Shown: piece by piece, positions 1 to 8,830 of the stretch
Numbering within the stretch: position 1 is the stretch's first letter
Layout: every line of letters starts with the position of its first letter
Source of the DNA: Anaerolineae bacterium
GTDB taxonomy: Bacteria > Chloroflexota > Anaerolineae > Aggregatilineales > J027
Reading direction: 5' to 3'
Length of the DNA stretch: 64,000 nt
Assembly: GCA_008933735.1 (NCBI GenBank)
Contig: WBUL01000003.1
Location: 124,001-188,000, forward strand
Translations under genes and position numbers: made by a program
Notes under the pieces: model-generated
Seen by the model: the letters and a program-made list of their open reading frames with translations, nothing else
Databases searched by the model: none
What the model was told of the DNA's origin: nothing

Positions 1-932
1 TGCTCCAGAAGCTGCGCGTTATCAAGCGCTACCGCCGCAATACCTGCAATACGCTCGACAAACTCGACCGCATCCGGTTCAAATCGTCCCGCAACACCAC
101 TTTCCAGGCTGATCGCTCCTACAACCAGACGATTCGAGATGAGAGGAACTACCAGTTTCGTGACGGTCGCTGGCAGCGCAGGTTCGCCCTCGGAAATCAA
201 GTGAACATCTTCGACCACAAGAGTGGAACGCGAGCGGATGCCTCGCCCGACTGCACCATACGACTCCGACCAGGTTGCCTGTTGCAGCAACTCAGCGGGA
301 TACCCAAATGACTCACGAATATCCAGTTTGTTAGAGAAGCGATTAACTGTCAGAATTACCCCTGCATCCGCTCCGGTACGCCGCATGGCCCAATCCAACG
401 CCAATTTTACAATTCGCGCAGGGTCCAGCCGCGAAGAAAGCTCCCGATCCGCATTGCGAATGAACTGAAGCTCATCCACCTGTTCATTCAGCAATTCCAC
501 TTCTTTCTGGAGGCGGTCCTTTTCGATAACAAGCACCAGATAGCTTTCTAATAAGGCCAGTGAAGCCGCTGCCTTTTCATCAAAAACAGACGCCTGATTT
601 TGTGGGCGGTACAATTCGACCAGAGCACACAACTGAGATGATACATAAACGGGAAGCAGTACCTGCTCACACTGACCAGGATAAAAATAGGCACGGTCCA
701 CCCGTGCGCTTTCCTGCTGTATTTTTGTTCGCAGGGTTTCTTTTGACCAATCAGGAAGCTCACACCCTTCACCTGTGACATGCACATTATGAAGGAGCTC
801 CCATGCTTCGTCGATAAGAGAAATTCGCACCACTGACCAGCCCATCTCCTGCAACTTCCGAGCCAGCATTTCTAACTGGTCATCAAAGTTGTGGTCAGAA
901 CTGACCGCACTTACAGAAAACAAAGGGTTCAT
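1..932 (-). CDS. Tandem GAF-domain sensor protein (partial, 3' end beyond left edge)
   Basis: The minus-strand frame is open from an ATG at 932 to the window edge, giving about 310 residues with no stop. My translation begins MNPLFSVSAV. It reads as two GAF-like modules, roughly residues 15-155 and 175-310, joined by a helical linker rich in Leu and Glu. The second module has typical GAF features: SSRLDPARIVKLAL near its start, VVPLISNRLVVGAISLES, and a closing helix IAAVALDNAQLLE at the edge. GAF modules bind small ligands or act as dimer sensors. In this kind of genome they usually precede a histidine kinase, GGDEF or phosphatase output, which here lies outside the window. The RBS is weak (GGTGA just upstream of the ATG); an in-frame GTG two codons earlier is an alternative start. 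The GAF call is fairly sure; the output is unknown. Confidence 0.75.
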   Translation of the reverse strand, partial: MNPLFSVSAVSSDHNFDDQLEMLARKLQEMGWSVVRISLIDEAWELLHNVHVTGEGCELPDWSKETLRTKIQQESARVDRAYFYPGQCEQVLLPVYVSSQLCALVELYRPQNQASVFDEKAAASLALLESYLVLVIEKDRLQKEVELLNEQVDELQFIRNADRELSSRLDPARIVKLALDWAMRRTGADAGVILTVNRFSNKLDIRESFGYPAELLQQATWSESYGAVGRGIRSRSTLVVEDVHLISEGEPALPATVTKLVVPLISNRLVVGAISLESGVAGRFEPDAVEFVERIAGIAAVALDNAQLLE

Positions 933-983
933 CTTCACCGCCAACCTATCTCAGTTGAGTTTAACCAATTTGCACATTTAGGG

Positions 984-2237
984 CTACTGCGGGGGAGGGA
1001 GGTAGAGGCGACCATAACCAAAAAAGCTGTCCGGCCCTGGTTCTCCCAGATCAAGCGCGTTCCGGGTCAAAAAATCCCTGACCTCCATTTGAGACCAGTC
1101 AGGATGGCTCTGCCGAACAAGCACAGCAGCCGCAGCCACAATGGGTGAACTGACACTTGTCCCTAACACAACCTCCTCGCTTTTGGAAAGCTGCAAACGG
1201 GTCGGCGCGACCAGGTCAGGCTTTGTCCGGCCATCCCAGGTCGGACCACGGCTGCTGCGCTGCCACAGGGATTCATTCGCCTCAATGGAACCGACCGTCA
1301 GCACATCCGCACTGTCGCCAGGGGCTACAATCGACCCGGTTAGTGTCGGATCACCCAGGGTTGTGTCTTCTAAATAGAGGTAAAACACGGTCCCATCAGG
1401 GATGGTTCCGGGAACTTTCGCACGAACGGCCACATAAATCGGAACGCCTGCCGTTGTAGGGTAAAAGGAATCTTCGTAGGGCCAATCCGCGCTTCCCCCT
1501 TTTTGGACTTTCGTCGATGCTTCCAGTACCGTTTGGCCGTCGCTGGCAATCACATACAAATCCAGGTCGATCTGAGCGCTGGTGTAAACGTCCTGCCAGC
1601 GCAAATGGGCTTCTCCAAATGGGGAAGTAAAAATGGGCGCAGTCCACATCGATTCATAGCCCCACTCGAATTCATGCCAGCCATCACCATCAGCATCTTT
1701 ATAAGTATCCGTTACGAAACTCAGGCCGTAGTTACCCGCAGCGGCCACAATAACTACATCATTTTGTGCCAGCCTTGCCATTTCCCGGCTCTGATGATTA
1801 TCCCCGTTGAATGGGATTTCCAGCACCGTCACGGAATAATTCACGACATCAACCCCCTGCAAGAGCATCCAGTCCACCGCCTCGGAGATGTTTTTTCCAC
1901 TGGGGTTAAGCTGAAAGAGAAAATATTCTGCCTCTGGCGCCATCTCATAAAACACACGGTAAACCAGCGTGCCGTGATTGGTATAGGCATTATAGATCGC
2001 TGCCGTATCCATATAGTCAGGGAAGGTGACCGCGGCCTCAAGCTGATCTATTCCTGCAAACCCACGGTCAATAATTCCAACACGGACTCCCTGCCCTTTA
2101 AATCCGGCAGCGTGCCATGCCTGAATCCCTGTATATTCACGAACAGCATCCAGGGGGATACCTGCCGCCTCTTGTGCCCGGCCTTTTGTGCAGATCATTG
2201 TCACGATAATTGTTAACGATAAAATCGAACGGGTCAC
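984..2237 (-). CDS. Secreted subtilisin-like serine protease (S8 family)
   Basis: The 417-residue product has a hydrophobic N-terminus (about residues 4-21) that looks like a signal peptide, so it should act outside the membrane. The catalytic triad is visible: Asp57 in VGIIDRGF, His88 in NHGTLV and Ser361 in GTSVSSP. A probable oxyanion Asn lies in AAAGNYG. The Asp motif reads DRG where classical subtilisins have D-[ST]-G, a variant I associate with bacterial S8 proteins of the D-x-G-F type. The middle of the protein (about residues 165-290) contains a beta-rich insert between the Asn and Ser motifs. The start is GTG, chosen because GAGGG lies about 10 nt upstream and the signal peptide follows directly. 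It stands alone between the GAF gene and the ABC ATPase gene, whose terminator separates it from upstream transcription. Substrate unknown. Confidence 0.88.
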   Translation of the reverse strand: MTRSILSLTIIVTMICTKGRAQEAAGIPLDAVREYTGIQAWHAAGFKGQGVRVGIIDRGFAGIDQLEAAVTFPDYMDTAAIYNAYTNHGTLVYRVFYEMAPEAEYFLFQLNPSGKNISEAVDWMLLQGVDVVNYSVTVLEIPFNGDNHQSREMARLAQNDVVIVAAAGNYGLSFVTDTYKDADGDGWHEFEWGYESMWTAPIFTSPFGEAHLRWQDVYTSAQIDLDLYVIASDGQTVLEASTKVQKGGSADWPYEDSFYPTTAGVPIYVAVRAKVPGTIPDGTVFYLYLEDTTLGDPTLTGSIVAPGDSADVLTVGSIEANESLWQRSSRGPTWDGRTKPDLVAPTRLQLSKSEEVVLGTSVSSPIVAAAAVLVRQSHPDWSQMEVRDFLTRNALDLGEPGPDSFFGYGRLYLPPPQ

Positions 2238-2275
2238 CAGAATATACCCTCAAGCTCATCCTAGCAGTTTACCAT

Positions 2276-2314
2276 ACAAACAAAAAAGCCACGCTCCAAT
2301 CGCTGCGTGGCTTT
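2276..2314 (-). terminator. Rho-independent terminator after the ABC ATPase gene
   Basis: A perfect 10-bp inverted repeat (AAAGCCACGC at 2285-2294 with GCGTGGCTTT at 2305-2314, 10-nt loop) lies just past the stop of the minus-strand ABC gene. Read on the minus strand the hairpin is followed by six T, then G and three T. This is a textbook intrinsic terminator. Confidence 0.92.
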
Positions 2315-2336
2315 CGAGTTCATGAATGTTGTTTTC

Positions 2337-3515
2337 TTAGTGCGGCTTGCCGCTCTTGTAAGCAAGGGCCGCCCGTTTTGCATCTTCACTGGGGGCGGGG
2401 TCTTCACGGATAACCACCTCGGTCGCAGCATCAAAGAGGTGCACGTTCCCCAGGTTAATTACCGCACCGGTCTTGCCGCCCAGATGGACATCCGAACGCG
2501 GATCCATGCGGGCAAGGAAACTGCTTTGGCTGCTATCATCAAAGCTGAGATAGACGATCTTTTCGTTGCCCATTAATTCGATGACATCGACAATTGCTTC
2601 AATCGTTGCGGATTGAATATCAGCAGGCTGGTAATTGGGATGGTGAATGTCTTCGGGACGAACGCCGAGGATCACGTCTTTTCCGACATAGGCTCGCAGC
2701 AGATGTTCACGATCCGGCGGGGCAGGGATACGGAACGAAGTCGTGTCAATAATCAGTTTCCCTTCAGATTCCACGACCTTGGCATTGAAGAAGTTCATGG
2801 CTGGACTGCCAATAAAGCCTGCCACAAAGAGATTATCCGGATAAGAATAGAGCTTGGACGGGCTGTCAATCTGCTGGAGATAACCCGCAGATAGAACGGC
2901 AATGCGCGTTCCCATCGTCAGCGCTTCCGTCTGGTCATGGGTCACGTAGATGAAGGTCGTGCCGAGACGCTGGTGCAGGCGGCTGATGAACGCACGTGCT
3001 TCTACACGGAGCTTGGCGTCCAGGTTAGAAAGCGGTTCGTCCAGCAAGAACACGGCGGGCTCACGGACAATCGCACGACCAAGCGCGACACGCTGACGCT
3101 GACCACCCGACAGTTGGCGCGGGCGGCGGTCAAGCAGGTGAGCAATATCCAGACTCTTGGCGGATTCGCGGACACGTTCATCAATGATTTGCTTGGGCGT
3201 GCGGCGCAATTTCAGACCAAAGGCCATATTGTCATAGACCGTCATGTGCGGATACAGGGCGTAGCTCTGGAAGACCATGGCAATATCACGGTCTTTCGGC
3301 GCAACGTTGTTCACAACGCGGTCACCGATCAAGATTTCTCCTTCAGTGATTTCTTCCAGACCCGCCAGCATACGCAGACTGGTGGATTTGCCACAACCCG
3401 AAGGGCCAACGAACACCAGAAACTCGCCATCGGCAATTTCAATATTCAGATCGTTGATCACGGTTATCTCTGGTGAAAACCGTTTGTAAACGTGGCGGTA
3501 AGTCACACTCGCCAT
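2337..3515 (-). CDS. ABC transporter ATP-binding protein, MalK/UgpC/MsmX type
   Basis: This 392-residue protein is the nucleotide-binding subunit of carbohydrate importers of the CUT1 type and should sit on the cytoplasmic face of the membrane. All ATPase motifs are intact: Walker A GPSGCGKST (37-45), Q-loop Gln83, signature LSGGQRQRV (135-143), Walker B VFLLDEP (155-161) and the switch His193 in THDQ. The C-terminal 150 residues match the TOBE/OB regulatory part of MalK-like proteins (for example LGVRPEDIHHP). I chose the ATG at 3515 because GGAGG lies 8 nt upstream; a TTG five codons earlier would include that RBS in the coding region. No permease or binding-protein gene is adjacent, so it probably energises several sugar transporters encoded elsewhere, as MsmX does in Bacillus. 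A promoter and a terminator bracket it as a single-gene unit. Confidence 0.93.
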   Translation of the reverse strand: MASVTYRHVYKRFSPEITVINDLNIEIADGEFLVFVGPSGCGKSTSLRMLAGLEEITEGEILIGDRVVNNVAPKDRDIAMVFQSYALYPHMTVYDNMAFGLKLRRTPKQIIDERVRESAKSLDIAHLLDRRPRQLSGGQRQRVALGRAIVREPAVFLLDEPLSNLDAKLRVEARAFISRLHQRLGTTFIYVTHDQTEALTMGTRIAVLSAGYLQQIDSPSKLYSYPDNLFVAGFIGSPAMNFFNAKVVESEGKLIIDTTSFRIPAPPDREHLLRAYVGKDVILGVRPEDIHHPNYQPADIQSATIEAIVDVIELMGNEKIVYLSFDDSSQSSFLARMDPRSDVHLGGKTGAVINLGNVHLFDAATEVVIREDPAPSEDAKRAALAYKSGKPH

Positions 3516-3562
3516 TGGGAATTCCTCCAAAAAACATTTTTTCCGATACGTTTCCGCTCACT

Positions 3563-3591
3563 ATTATTGCACTTCTTAGCGCCGAGAGCAA
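3563..3591 (-). promoter_or_regulatory. Candidate sigma-70-type promoter of the ABC ATPase gene
   Basis: On the minus strand, TTGCTC (3591-3586) and AATAAT (3568-3563) are separated by exactly 17 nt and lie about 50 nt upstream of the start at 3515. The -10 matches five of six consensus bases; the -35 is weaker. Confidence 0.5.
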
Positions 3592-3637
3592 AAACTTATG
3601 CCTGTTTACACAGATTTTAGTTCCCTTTATCCTATTC

Positions 3638-5812
3638 TCAGGGCGACCAATCCGGGAAAAAGCCGTTGCTCACCACCTTCGTCGTCCGTCCGGTGGTAAA
3701 GTCCGTGAGGAAAATATCCGGGTTATTCGTAGCCCCGCCCATAAAAAGCATCTTCACCCCGACCGTTGACCACGCGGCAAAACGATTGTTGTTCTTCAGC
3801 GCAAATAATTCCTGAAAACCGCCCGCATCCGGGTTAATGGCGTAAAGCTGATAGTCGCCTTCCGAGCCTGCCGTAAAAACGAGCCGACTTGCATCAAAAA
3901 CCCAGTCCGGGTTAATGGCTTCCTCCCAGAGGCCTTCGGTCACATCGGTGCGACCTGTTCCATCCGTATTGATGATGAAAATTTCGTACCCGCCATTCTG
4001 GTCAGACTGGAAGGCGATCCGTACACCGTCCGGCGACCAGGCGGGAGCCATATCATTAAAATTGGATTTGGTCAGGTTGGTTGATTCGCCGCTGGTCAGA
4101 TCATAGAGGTAAATATCATATCTGCCGGTGGCATTGCTTTGATAGGCAATTTTTGTGCCGTCCGGTGACCAGGTCACGTTGCGTTCATCAGACGCAGTGG
4201 TCGTGATGCGGCGCTGATTGGTTCCATTCGCGCTCATAATCCAGATGTCGGCAGGGCCTGTCGTACCCTCGTAGGCGTGGTAAGCAATCTGGGAACCATC
4301 CGGAGAAAATTTAGGGGCACTTTCGTTCGTCGTGGTGGTCGTCAGCCGGGTAACACCTGTCCCATCGATATTAGCCCGGTAAATATCCAGATTGGTGCCG
4401 CTGAGACCCGCATAAATGAACACCCGATCCCGGTTAGCCGTCCCGCCACCGGGGAGAACGGCATTGCTGGACTGTGTTGGGGTGGGTTTATCTTCGTCTC
4501 CGGAAAAGAGCCCGAAACCCAGGATAATCGCCCCTAAACAGATAGCAATCACAAAAATCGCGCCCAACCCCACGACTACCCAGAACCAGGGCTGGGAAGT
4601 GTCTAACCCCGCCGGGGCAACTTCTGACTCGGCATAAGAAGGCGCTGATTCATAAGGGGAAACATACGGCGGCGGAACCTGAACTGGTTGCATGTGAGGC
4701 TGGGTGGATTTAGCGGGAGGTATTCCAGGTTGTGTTTGTTGATAGCCACCAGGGGCCGGGGGAACCTGCGGTTGGTGTACCATCGTTTGCTTGCTCCCTG
4801 TCATCGTCCCAGGTGGCTGCTGCGAGGGATCAAGCGTGTTGAACTGAGACGCAGCATCGACTTTGCCCATTACCCGCGACCATTCCGGCAGTTTGACATC
4901 AGGTGGGGCAATCGTGCGGGGATCAAGCTCTACAGGTTCCACACCCGCCGGAGGTGCACCGATGGTTTCCGCCAGTGCATCGTGAACGGCCACTGCTGAA
5001 GGGAATCGGGTCAGTGGATCTTTACGAAGACAGGCCAGGATCACATCCTCAACCGCCTGGGTGACGACGGACGGGTTAAGCTGGCTGGGGCGGGTAGGGG
5101 GCAGATTCACATGCTCATAGGCCACCCGTTCTGCTGCTGTTGCACCCTGTGCCTGTGGATTTTTGCCTGCAAAGGGCACCTCGCCCGTCAGCATCCGGTA
5201 AAGCAGTACCCCCATCGCATAAATGTCTGTCGCCAGCGTAATGGTTTTCCCCATGATTTGTTCAGGTGCCATATAAAGCGGCGTGCCAATTGACATTCCC
5301 TGCGTCAGGGTGCCGGCGTCATCCAGCAGGTGCGCGATGCCAAAATCTGTAACATAGACCAGACCGCTTTTGGACAGAAGAATGTTTCCTGGCTTAATAT
5401 CTCGGTGGATAATATTTTCTCCATGAGCGAAGGTAAGCGCAGTGCTGATGGGCCGGAGAAATTGCAGGGTTTCGCGTACACTCAGGGGACGGTTCAGATG
5501 ATACAAATGGCTGTGAAGCGTTGTGCCGTCGATATAGTCCATGAGGATAAACACCGCCCCATCGACTTCGGCCACATCGTAGTAACGAACAATGTGAGGA
5601 TGCTGCAACCGCGCCAGCACCTGCGCCTCCCGCCGGAAGCGCTCTACAAAAGTTCTTTCGTGAGACACATCGCTTCGCAGCACCTTCGCTGCCAGGTCTA
5701 CCCCCCGCTTGAGGTCATATACGCGGTAGACGCGAGCAAAGGTGCCTTCTCCAATCAGGGCTTCAAAGCGGTAGCGACCACCCAGGGTTGTTCCCGTAAG
5801 ATTACTCATCAT
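3638..5812 (-). CDS. Membrane serine/threonine kinase with extracellular TolB-like beta-propeller
   Basis: The 724-residue protein has three parts. Residues about 13-275 form a Hanks-type kinase with glycine loop GEGTFARV (21-28), Lys43, HRDIKPGN (136-143), DFG (156-158) and APE (182-184), so it should be active. A Pro/Gln-rich linker leads to one transmembrane segment near residues 408-436. The C-terminal part (about 465-724) contains repeated units of the PD40/TolB type, such as IYRANIDGTGVTRLT and SPDGSQIAYHAYEG, predicted to fold as a propeller outside the cell. The layout suggests a receptor kinase in which the propeller senses a ligand or wall component. RBS AAAGG precedes the ATG; the neighbouring Met2 is an alternative start. 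It is divergent from the glycosyltransferase gene with only 32 nt between starts, so promoters must overlap or lie within coding sequence. Confidence 0.93.
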   Translation of the reverse strand: MMSNLTGTTLGGRYRFEALIGEGTFARVYRVYDLKRGVDLAAKVLRSDVSHERTFVERFRREAQVLARLQHPHIVRYYDVAEVDGAVFILMDYIDGTTLHSHLYHLNRPLSVRETLQFLRPISTALTFAHGENIIHRDIKPGNILLSKSGLVYVTDFGIAHLLDDAGTLTQGMSIGTPLYMAPEQIMGKTITLATDIYAMGVLLYRMLTGEVPFAGKNPQAQGATAAERVAYEHVNLPPTRPSQLNPSVVTQAVEDVILACLRKDPLTRFPSAVAVHDALAETIGAPPAGVEPVELDPRTIAPPDVKLPEWSRVMGKVDAASQFNTLDPSQQPPGTMTGSKQTMVHQPQVPPAPGGYQQTQPGIPPAKSTQPHMQPVQVPPPYVSPYESAPSYAESEVAPAGLDTSQPWFWVVVGLGAIFVIAICLGAIILGFGLFSGDEDKPTPTQSSNAVLPGGGTANRDRVFIYAGLSGTNLDIYRANIDGTGVTRLTTTTTNESAPKFSPDGSQIAYHAYEGTTGPADIWIMSANGTNQRRITTTASDERNVTWSPDGTKIAYQSNATGRYDIYLYDLTSGESTNLTKSNFNDMAPAWSPDGVRIAFQSDQNGGYEIFIINTDGTGRTDVTEGLWEEAINPDWVFDASRLVFTAGSEGDYQLYAINPDAGGFQELFALKNNNRFAAWSTVGVKMLFMGGATNNPDIFLTDFTTGRTTKVVSNGFFPDWSP

Positions 5813-5844
5813 TCTGTTGACCTTTCAAAAAAGGATGCCTAATT

Positions 5845-7185
5845 ATGCGTGTTCTCCTTGCCACGCTTCCCGCCACCGGACATGTGAACCCGATGATGGC
5901 TGTTGCTGCCGCACTTATTGAAAAACACCATGACGTTGTTTTCGTCACAGGACAGCAGTACGCTGCGGAAGTTTCTGGCCTGCCTGTCCACTTTACGGCG
6001 CTGGCATACCCGCAGACCGCTTATGAGAACATTATGGCTTCATTTAGCCGTCCGCTGCCACATTTCCCTCGTCTCCTGTGGGACAGACCCCATGCTGGAT
6101 TCTTCAGTCTGCTGCCAGAAATCACCTCGCAGCTTATTCAAATCATCCGGCAGGCGCAGCCTGATGTTATTTTAGCAGATTACAATTTTTATGCGGGGGC
6201 AATCGCGGCGGAAGTGTGCGGCATTCCCTATGCGACATTCTGTGCCATCGTCAATGCACTGCCAAGCAAGGATACACCTGCATTTGGTGCCCGCCTGGAT
6301 TGGAAGCCGCCGTATCATCCGGAACGAGTGCTGTGGCCTTTTTTAAGGTGGGGAAGCCGTGTCTATCTTTCGATTGATGACCGGAAGGTGAACCATCTGA
6401 GGAAGTTTTATGGGCTGCCAACCGTGGATTTTCCGACCTTTGGTGTGACGCCTTATTTATTCATCGTGCCGACCACGGAAGCCTACGAGTATCCTCGCAC
6501 CGACCTGCCACCACAGGTAGTGTATGTGGGACCTGTATTAAGGCAGGACACAAGTGAAAACCATTTCCCCTGGGAATGGTTGGAAGATCAGAGACCAACG
6601 CTGTTTGTCTCCATGGGAACCATCGTAAAAGTACGCAGAGTTTTTGAGACGGTTATTCAACTGGCAAAAAATGCTCCCTGGAAGGCAGTCCTCGCAGTGG
6701 GGAAGGGAGTTGCAGTGGATGAGTTTGGGAGCGTTCCAGAAAATATTCTGCTGCAAAATTTTGTCCCGCAGCGAGAAATCCTCCCGAAAGTGGACGCGGT
6801 CATCAGTCATGGGGGCAATAATACGGTCACGGAAACCCTTTTTCACGGAAAACCATTGATTATTGTCCCGATTACGGGAGATCAGCCCGAATCGGCGGGT
6901 CGTATCCAGCATTCGGGCGCGGGGATTCGTCTAAGGATACAAGACATAAATATAAATAATTTACAAAAATCAATAGACAAAGTGCTTTATGAGCCGCGTT
7001 TTCGGGAAAATGCAGCCCGAATCCAGGCTAGTTACCGTGCCTGTGATGGCCCTCGAACGACTGTCCGTCTGCTGGAAAAACTCGCGGCGTGTCGGGTCGC
7101 GTTATATCGGGGCGATGAGATGCCGCCGACTCTTACGCACCCCGACGAGGTCGATCATCTCACGCCAAAATTATGTTGTCAATAA
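5845..7185 (+). CDS. GT1-family glycosyltransferase (MGT/YjiC-like)
   Basis: The 446-residue product has the GT-B fold signature of UDP-sugar-dependent glycosyltransferases of family GT1. The N-terminus reads LLATLPATGHVNPMMAVA, the acceptor-binding start typical of macrolide and flavonoid glycosyltransferases. The donor-binding motif lies near residues 320-350 with HGGNNTVTETLFHGKPLI followed by DQPESAGR. Such enzymes move glucose or similar sugars onto small hydrophobic acceptors, including antibiotics, sterols or lipids; the acceptor cannot be read from sequence. RBS AAGGA lies 9 nt before the ATG. The last 26 nt overlap the 3' end of the convergent panC gene. The divergent kinase gene next door may hint at shared control, but that is conjecture. 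Confidence 0.88.
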   Translation: MRVLLATLPATGHVNPMMAVAAALIEKHHDVVFVTGQQYAAEVSGLPVHFTALAYPQTAYENIMASFSRPLPHFPRLLWDRPHAGFFSLLPEITSQLIQIIRQAQPDVILADYNFYAGAIAAEVCGIPYATFCAIVNALPSKDTPAFGARLDWKPPYHPERVLWPFLRWGSRVYLSIDDRKVNHLRKFYGLPTVDFPTFGVTPYLFIVPTTEAYEYPRTDLPPQVVYVGPVLRQDTSENHFPWEWLEDQRPTLFVSMGTIVKVRRVFETVIQLAKNAPWKAVLAVGKGVAVDEFGSVPENILLQNFVPQREILPKVDAVISHGGNNTVTETLFHGKPLIIVPITGDQPESAGRIQHSGAGIRLRIQDININNLQKSIDKVLYEPRFRENAARIQASYRACDGPRTTVRLLEKLAACRVALYRGDEMPPTLTHPDEVDHLTPKLCCQ

Positions 7186-7996
7186 GACGGATTTCTCCGA
7201 TAAAAACCGCCATTGACACCAGCAGGGGCGAAGCCGTCGGGGTGATTACGACCTCCAATGTGACCGCATCGTTGATACTCACATATTCCACGCGAGCGAG
7301 CGGCTCCTGGTGAAGTACTTGGAGCATCATTTCACGCAGCCTCTCCGGTTCGCGTTCACCCCCATAAAAAGCTGCCTTAGCTGCCACGAGTGCCTTATGT
7401 AGCACTACAGCCGCTTTACGTTCTTCAGGCGAAAGGCGTACATTCCGCGAGGACATTGCCAGACCGTCCGCTTCCCGCACCGTTGGGCATACCACAATCT
7501 CAACCGGAAGGTTCAAATCCTGTACCATCTGCTTAATCACGGCAACCTGCTGGGCATCTTTTTGCCCAAAATAAGCCCGCATCGGCTGCACAATATTCAG
7601 CAGCTTGGCGACAACCGTTGCCACTCCTCTGAAGTGCCCAGGACGGTATTCACCTTCCAATTTTTGTGTCATCTTTTCGACCTGAATATAGGTTTGAAAG
7701 TCCGGCGGGTACATTTCCTCCACTGATGGGACAAACACACTGGCAACCCCCATTTCCCGAAACAACGACAAATCCTGTTTTTCGTCACGGGGGTAGGCAG
7801 CCAAATCCGCAGTTGAATTGAACTGCATCGGATTCACAAAAATGGAGGCGACCACCAGGTCATTTTCCAGGCTGGCCGCCTTAACGAGCGAAAGGTGTCC
7901 TTCATGGAGATAGCCCATGGTCGGTACAAAGCCCAGTGTCCCCTGGACTGCCGACCGAAAAGCACGAAATTCACTGACTGTCCGGTAGACCTGCAT
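7160..7996 (-). CDS. panC: Pantothenate synthetase PanC
   Basis: PanC joins pantoate and beta-alanine with ATP in the cytoplasm, the last step of pantothenate synthesis. With the start at 7996 the product has 278 residues, the usual size. Diagnostic motifs are present: PTMGYLHEGH (25-34) with the two ATP-binding histidines, SIFVNPMQF, GQKDAQQVAVIKQM and GLAMSSRNVRLSPEER. I chose the ATG at 7996 because the protein then begins MQVYRTVSEF like known PanC proteins; ATG codons at 8008 and further upstream are possible but add residues the family lacks. The start lies 26 nt inside the end of panB, so translation is probably coupled. The 3' end overlaps the convergent glycosyltransferase gene. Confidence 0.96.
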   Translation of the reverse strand: MQVYRTVSEFRAFRSAVQGTLGFVPTMGYLHEGHLSLVKAASLENDLVVASIFVNPMQFNSTADLAAYPRDEKQDLSLFREMGVASVFVPSVEEMYPPDFQTYIQVEKMTQKLEGEYRPGHFRGVATVVAKLLNIVQPMRAYFGQKDAQQVAVIKQMVQDLNLPVEIVVCPTVREADGLAMSSRNVRLSPEERKAAVVLHKALVAAKAAFYGGEREPERLREMMLQVLHQEPLARVEYVSINDAVTLEVVITPTASPLLVSMAVFIGEIRLIDNIILA

Positions 7997-8828
7997 TGAC
8001 CGTTCCATATAATCCTTGCAGGGCTTCTTCATCCATCGTGAAGGCGTTAGCCTCAGTGGGAAAGCGATGATTTTCTACGTCAGATTTATAGTTGGAAATA
8101 GCACCCTGGATAATTTGCCCAACCTGAGCATACTGGCGGGAGTGTTTGGGCGAGTCCGCCAGCAGGCCAATAATGTCATGAAACACCTGTACCTGGCCGT
8201 CACAGCCTGCACCTGCACCGATCCCAATGGTAGGAATCGTCAGCCGCTCGCTGATAAGTTTCGCCAGCTCGGACGGCACAAGCTCCAGCACCACCGCATA
8301 GGCGCCGGCCTCCTGCACCGCTTCGGCATCTTCAATCAGGTGCATGGCCGACTCGGAGGTTTTTCCCTGAACACGCCATCCCCCGAACCGATGTACACTC
8401 TGAGGGGTTAACCCGATATGAGCCAGCACCGGAATCCCATTTTCCACCAGACGGCGTATCGTGCTCGCCATACGGAGCCCCCCTTCCAGCTTGACCGACT
8501 GTGCACCAGCCTCCTGAATAAAGCGGGCCGCATTTTGCAGCGCCTGGTCGGAGGAAATGTTGTAGGTCATAAACGGCATGTCGCCAATCACAAACACTTT
8601 TTCCGTACCGCGCACCACCATCTTGGTGTGATAAAGCATTTCGTCCAGCGTAACCGGAATGGTTGTTTCATGACCCTGCATCACCATGCCCAGCGAATCG
8701 CCGACCAGCAGAGTCTGGAGACCTGCCTGTTCCGCCAGCCGTGCCGTTGTCGCGTCATATGCCGTCAGCATCGTAATGGGAATACCGCTGGCTTTCTGTT
8801 TCTGGAAATAACCTACGTTGATACGCAT
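7971..8828 (-). CDS. panB: 3-methyl-2-oxobutanoate hydroxymethyltransferase PanB
   Basis: PanB adds a hydroxymethyl group from methylene-tetrahydrofolate to 2-oxoisovalerate to make ketopantoate, the first committed step to pantothenate. The 285-residue length is normal. Family motifs are clear: VGDSLGMV (42-49, metal-binding Asp44), GDMPF (82-86), VKLEGG (112-117), HIGLTPQ (137-143) and LELVPSELA with the expected catalytic Glu182. It lies second from the end of a minus-strand unit and starts 2 nt after the DUF2520 gene stop. Its own 3' end overlaps panC. Confidence 0.97.
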   Translation of the reverse strand: MRINVGYFQKQKASGIPITMLTAYDATTARLAEQAGLQTLLVGDSLGMVMQGHETTIPVTLDEMLYHTKMVVRGTEKVFVIGDMPFMTYNISSDQALQNAARFIQEAGAQSVKLEGGLRMASTIRRLVENGIPVLAHIGLTPQSVHRFGGWRVQGKTSESAMHLIEDAEAVQEAGAYAVVLELVPSELAKLISERLTIPTIGIGAGAGCDGQVQVFHDIIGLLADSPKHSRQYAQVGQIIQGAISNYKSDVENHRFPTEANAFTMDEEALQGLYGTVNAGLPDSQ

Positions 8829-8830
8829 TG

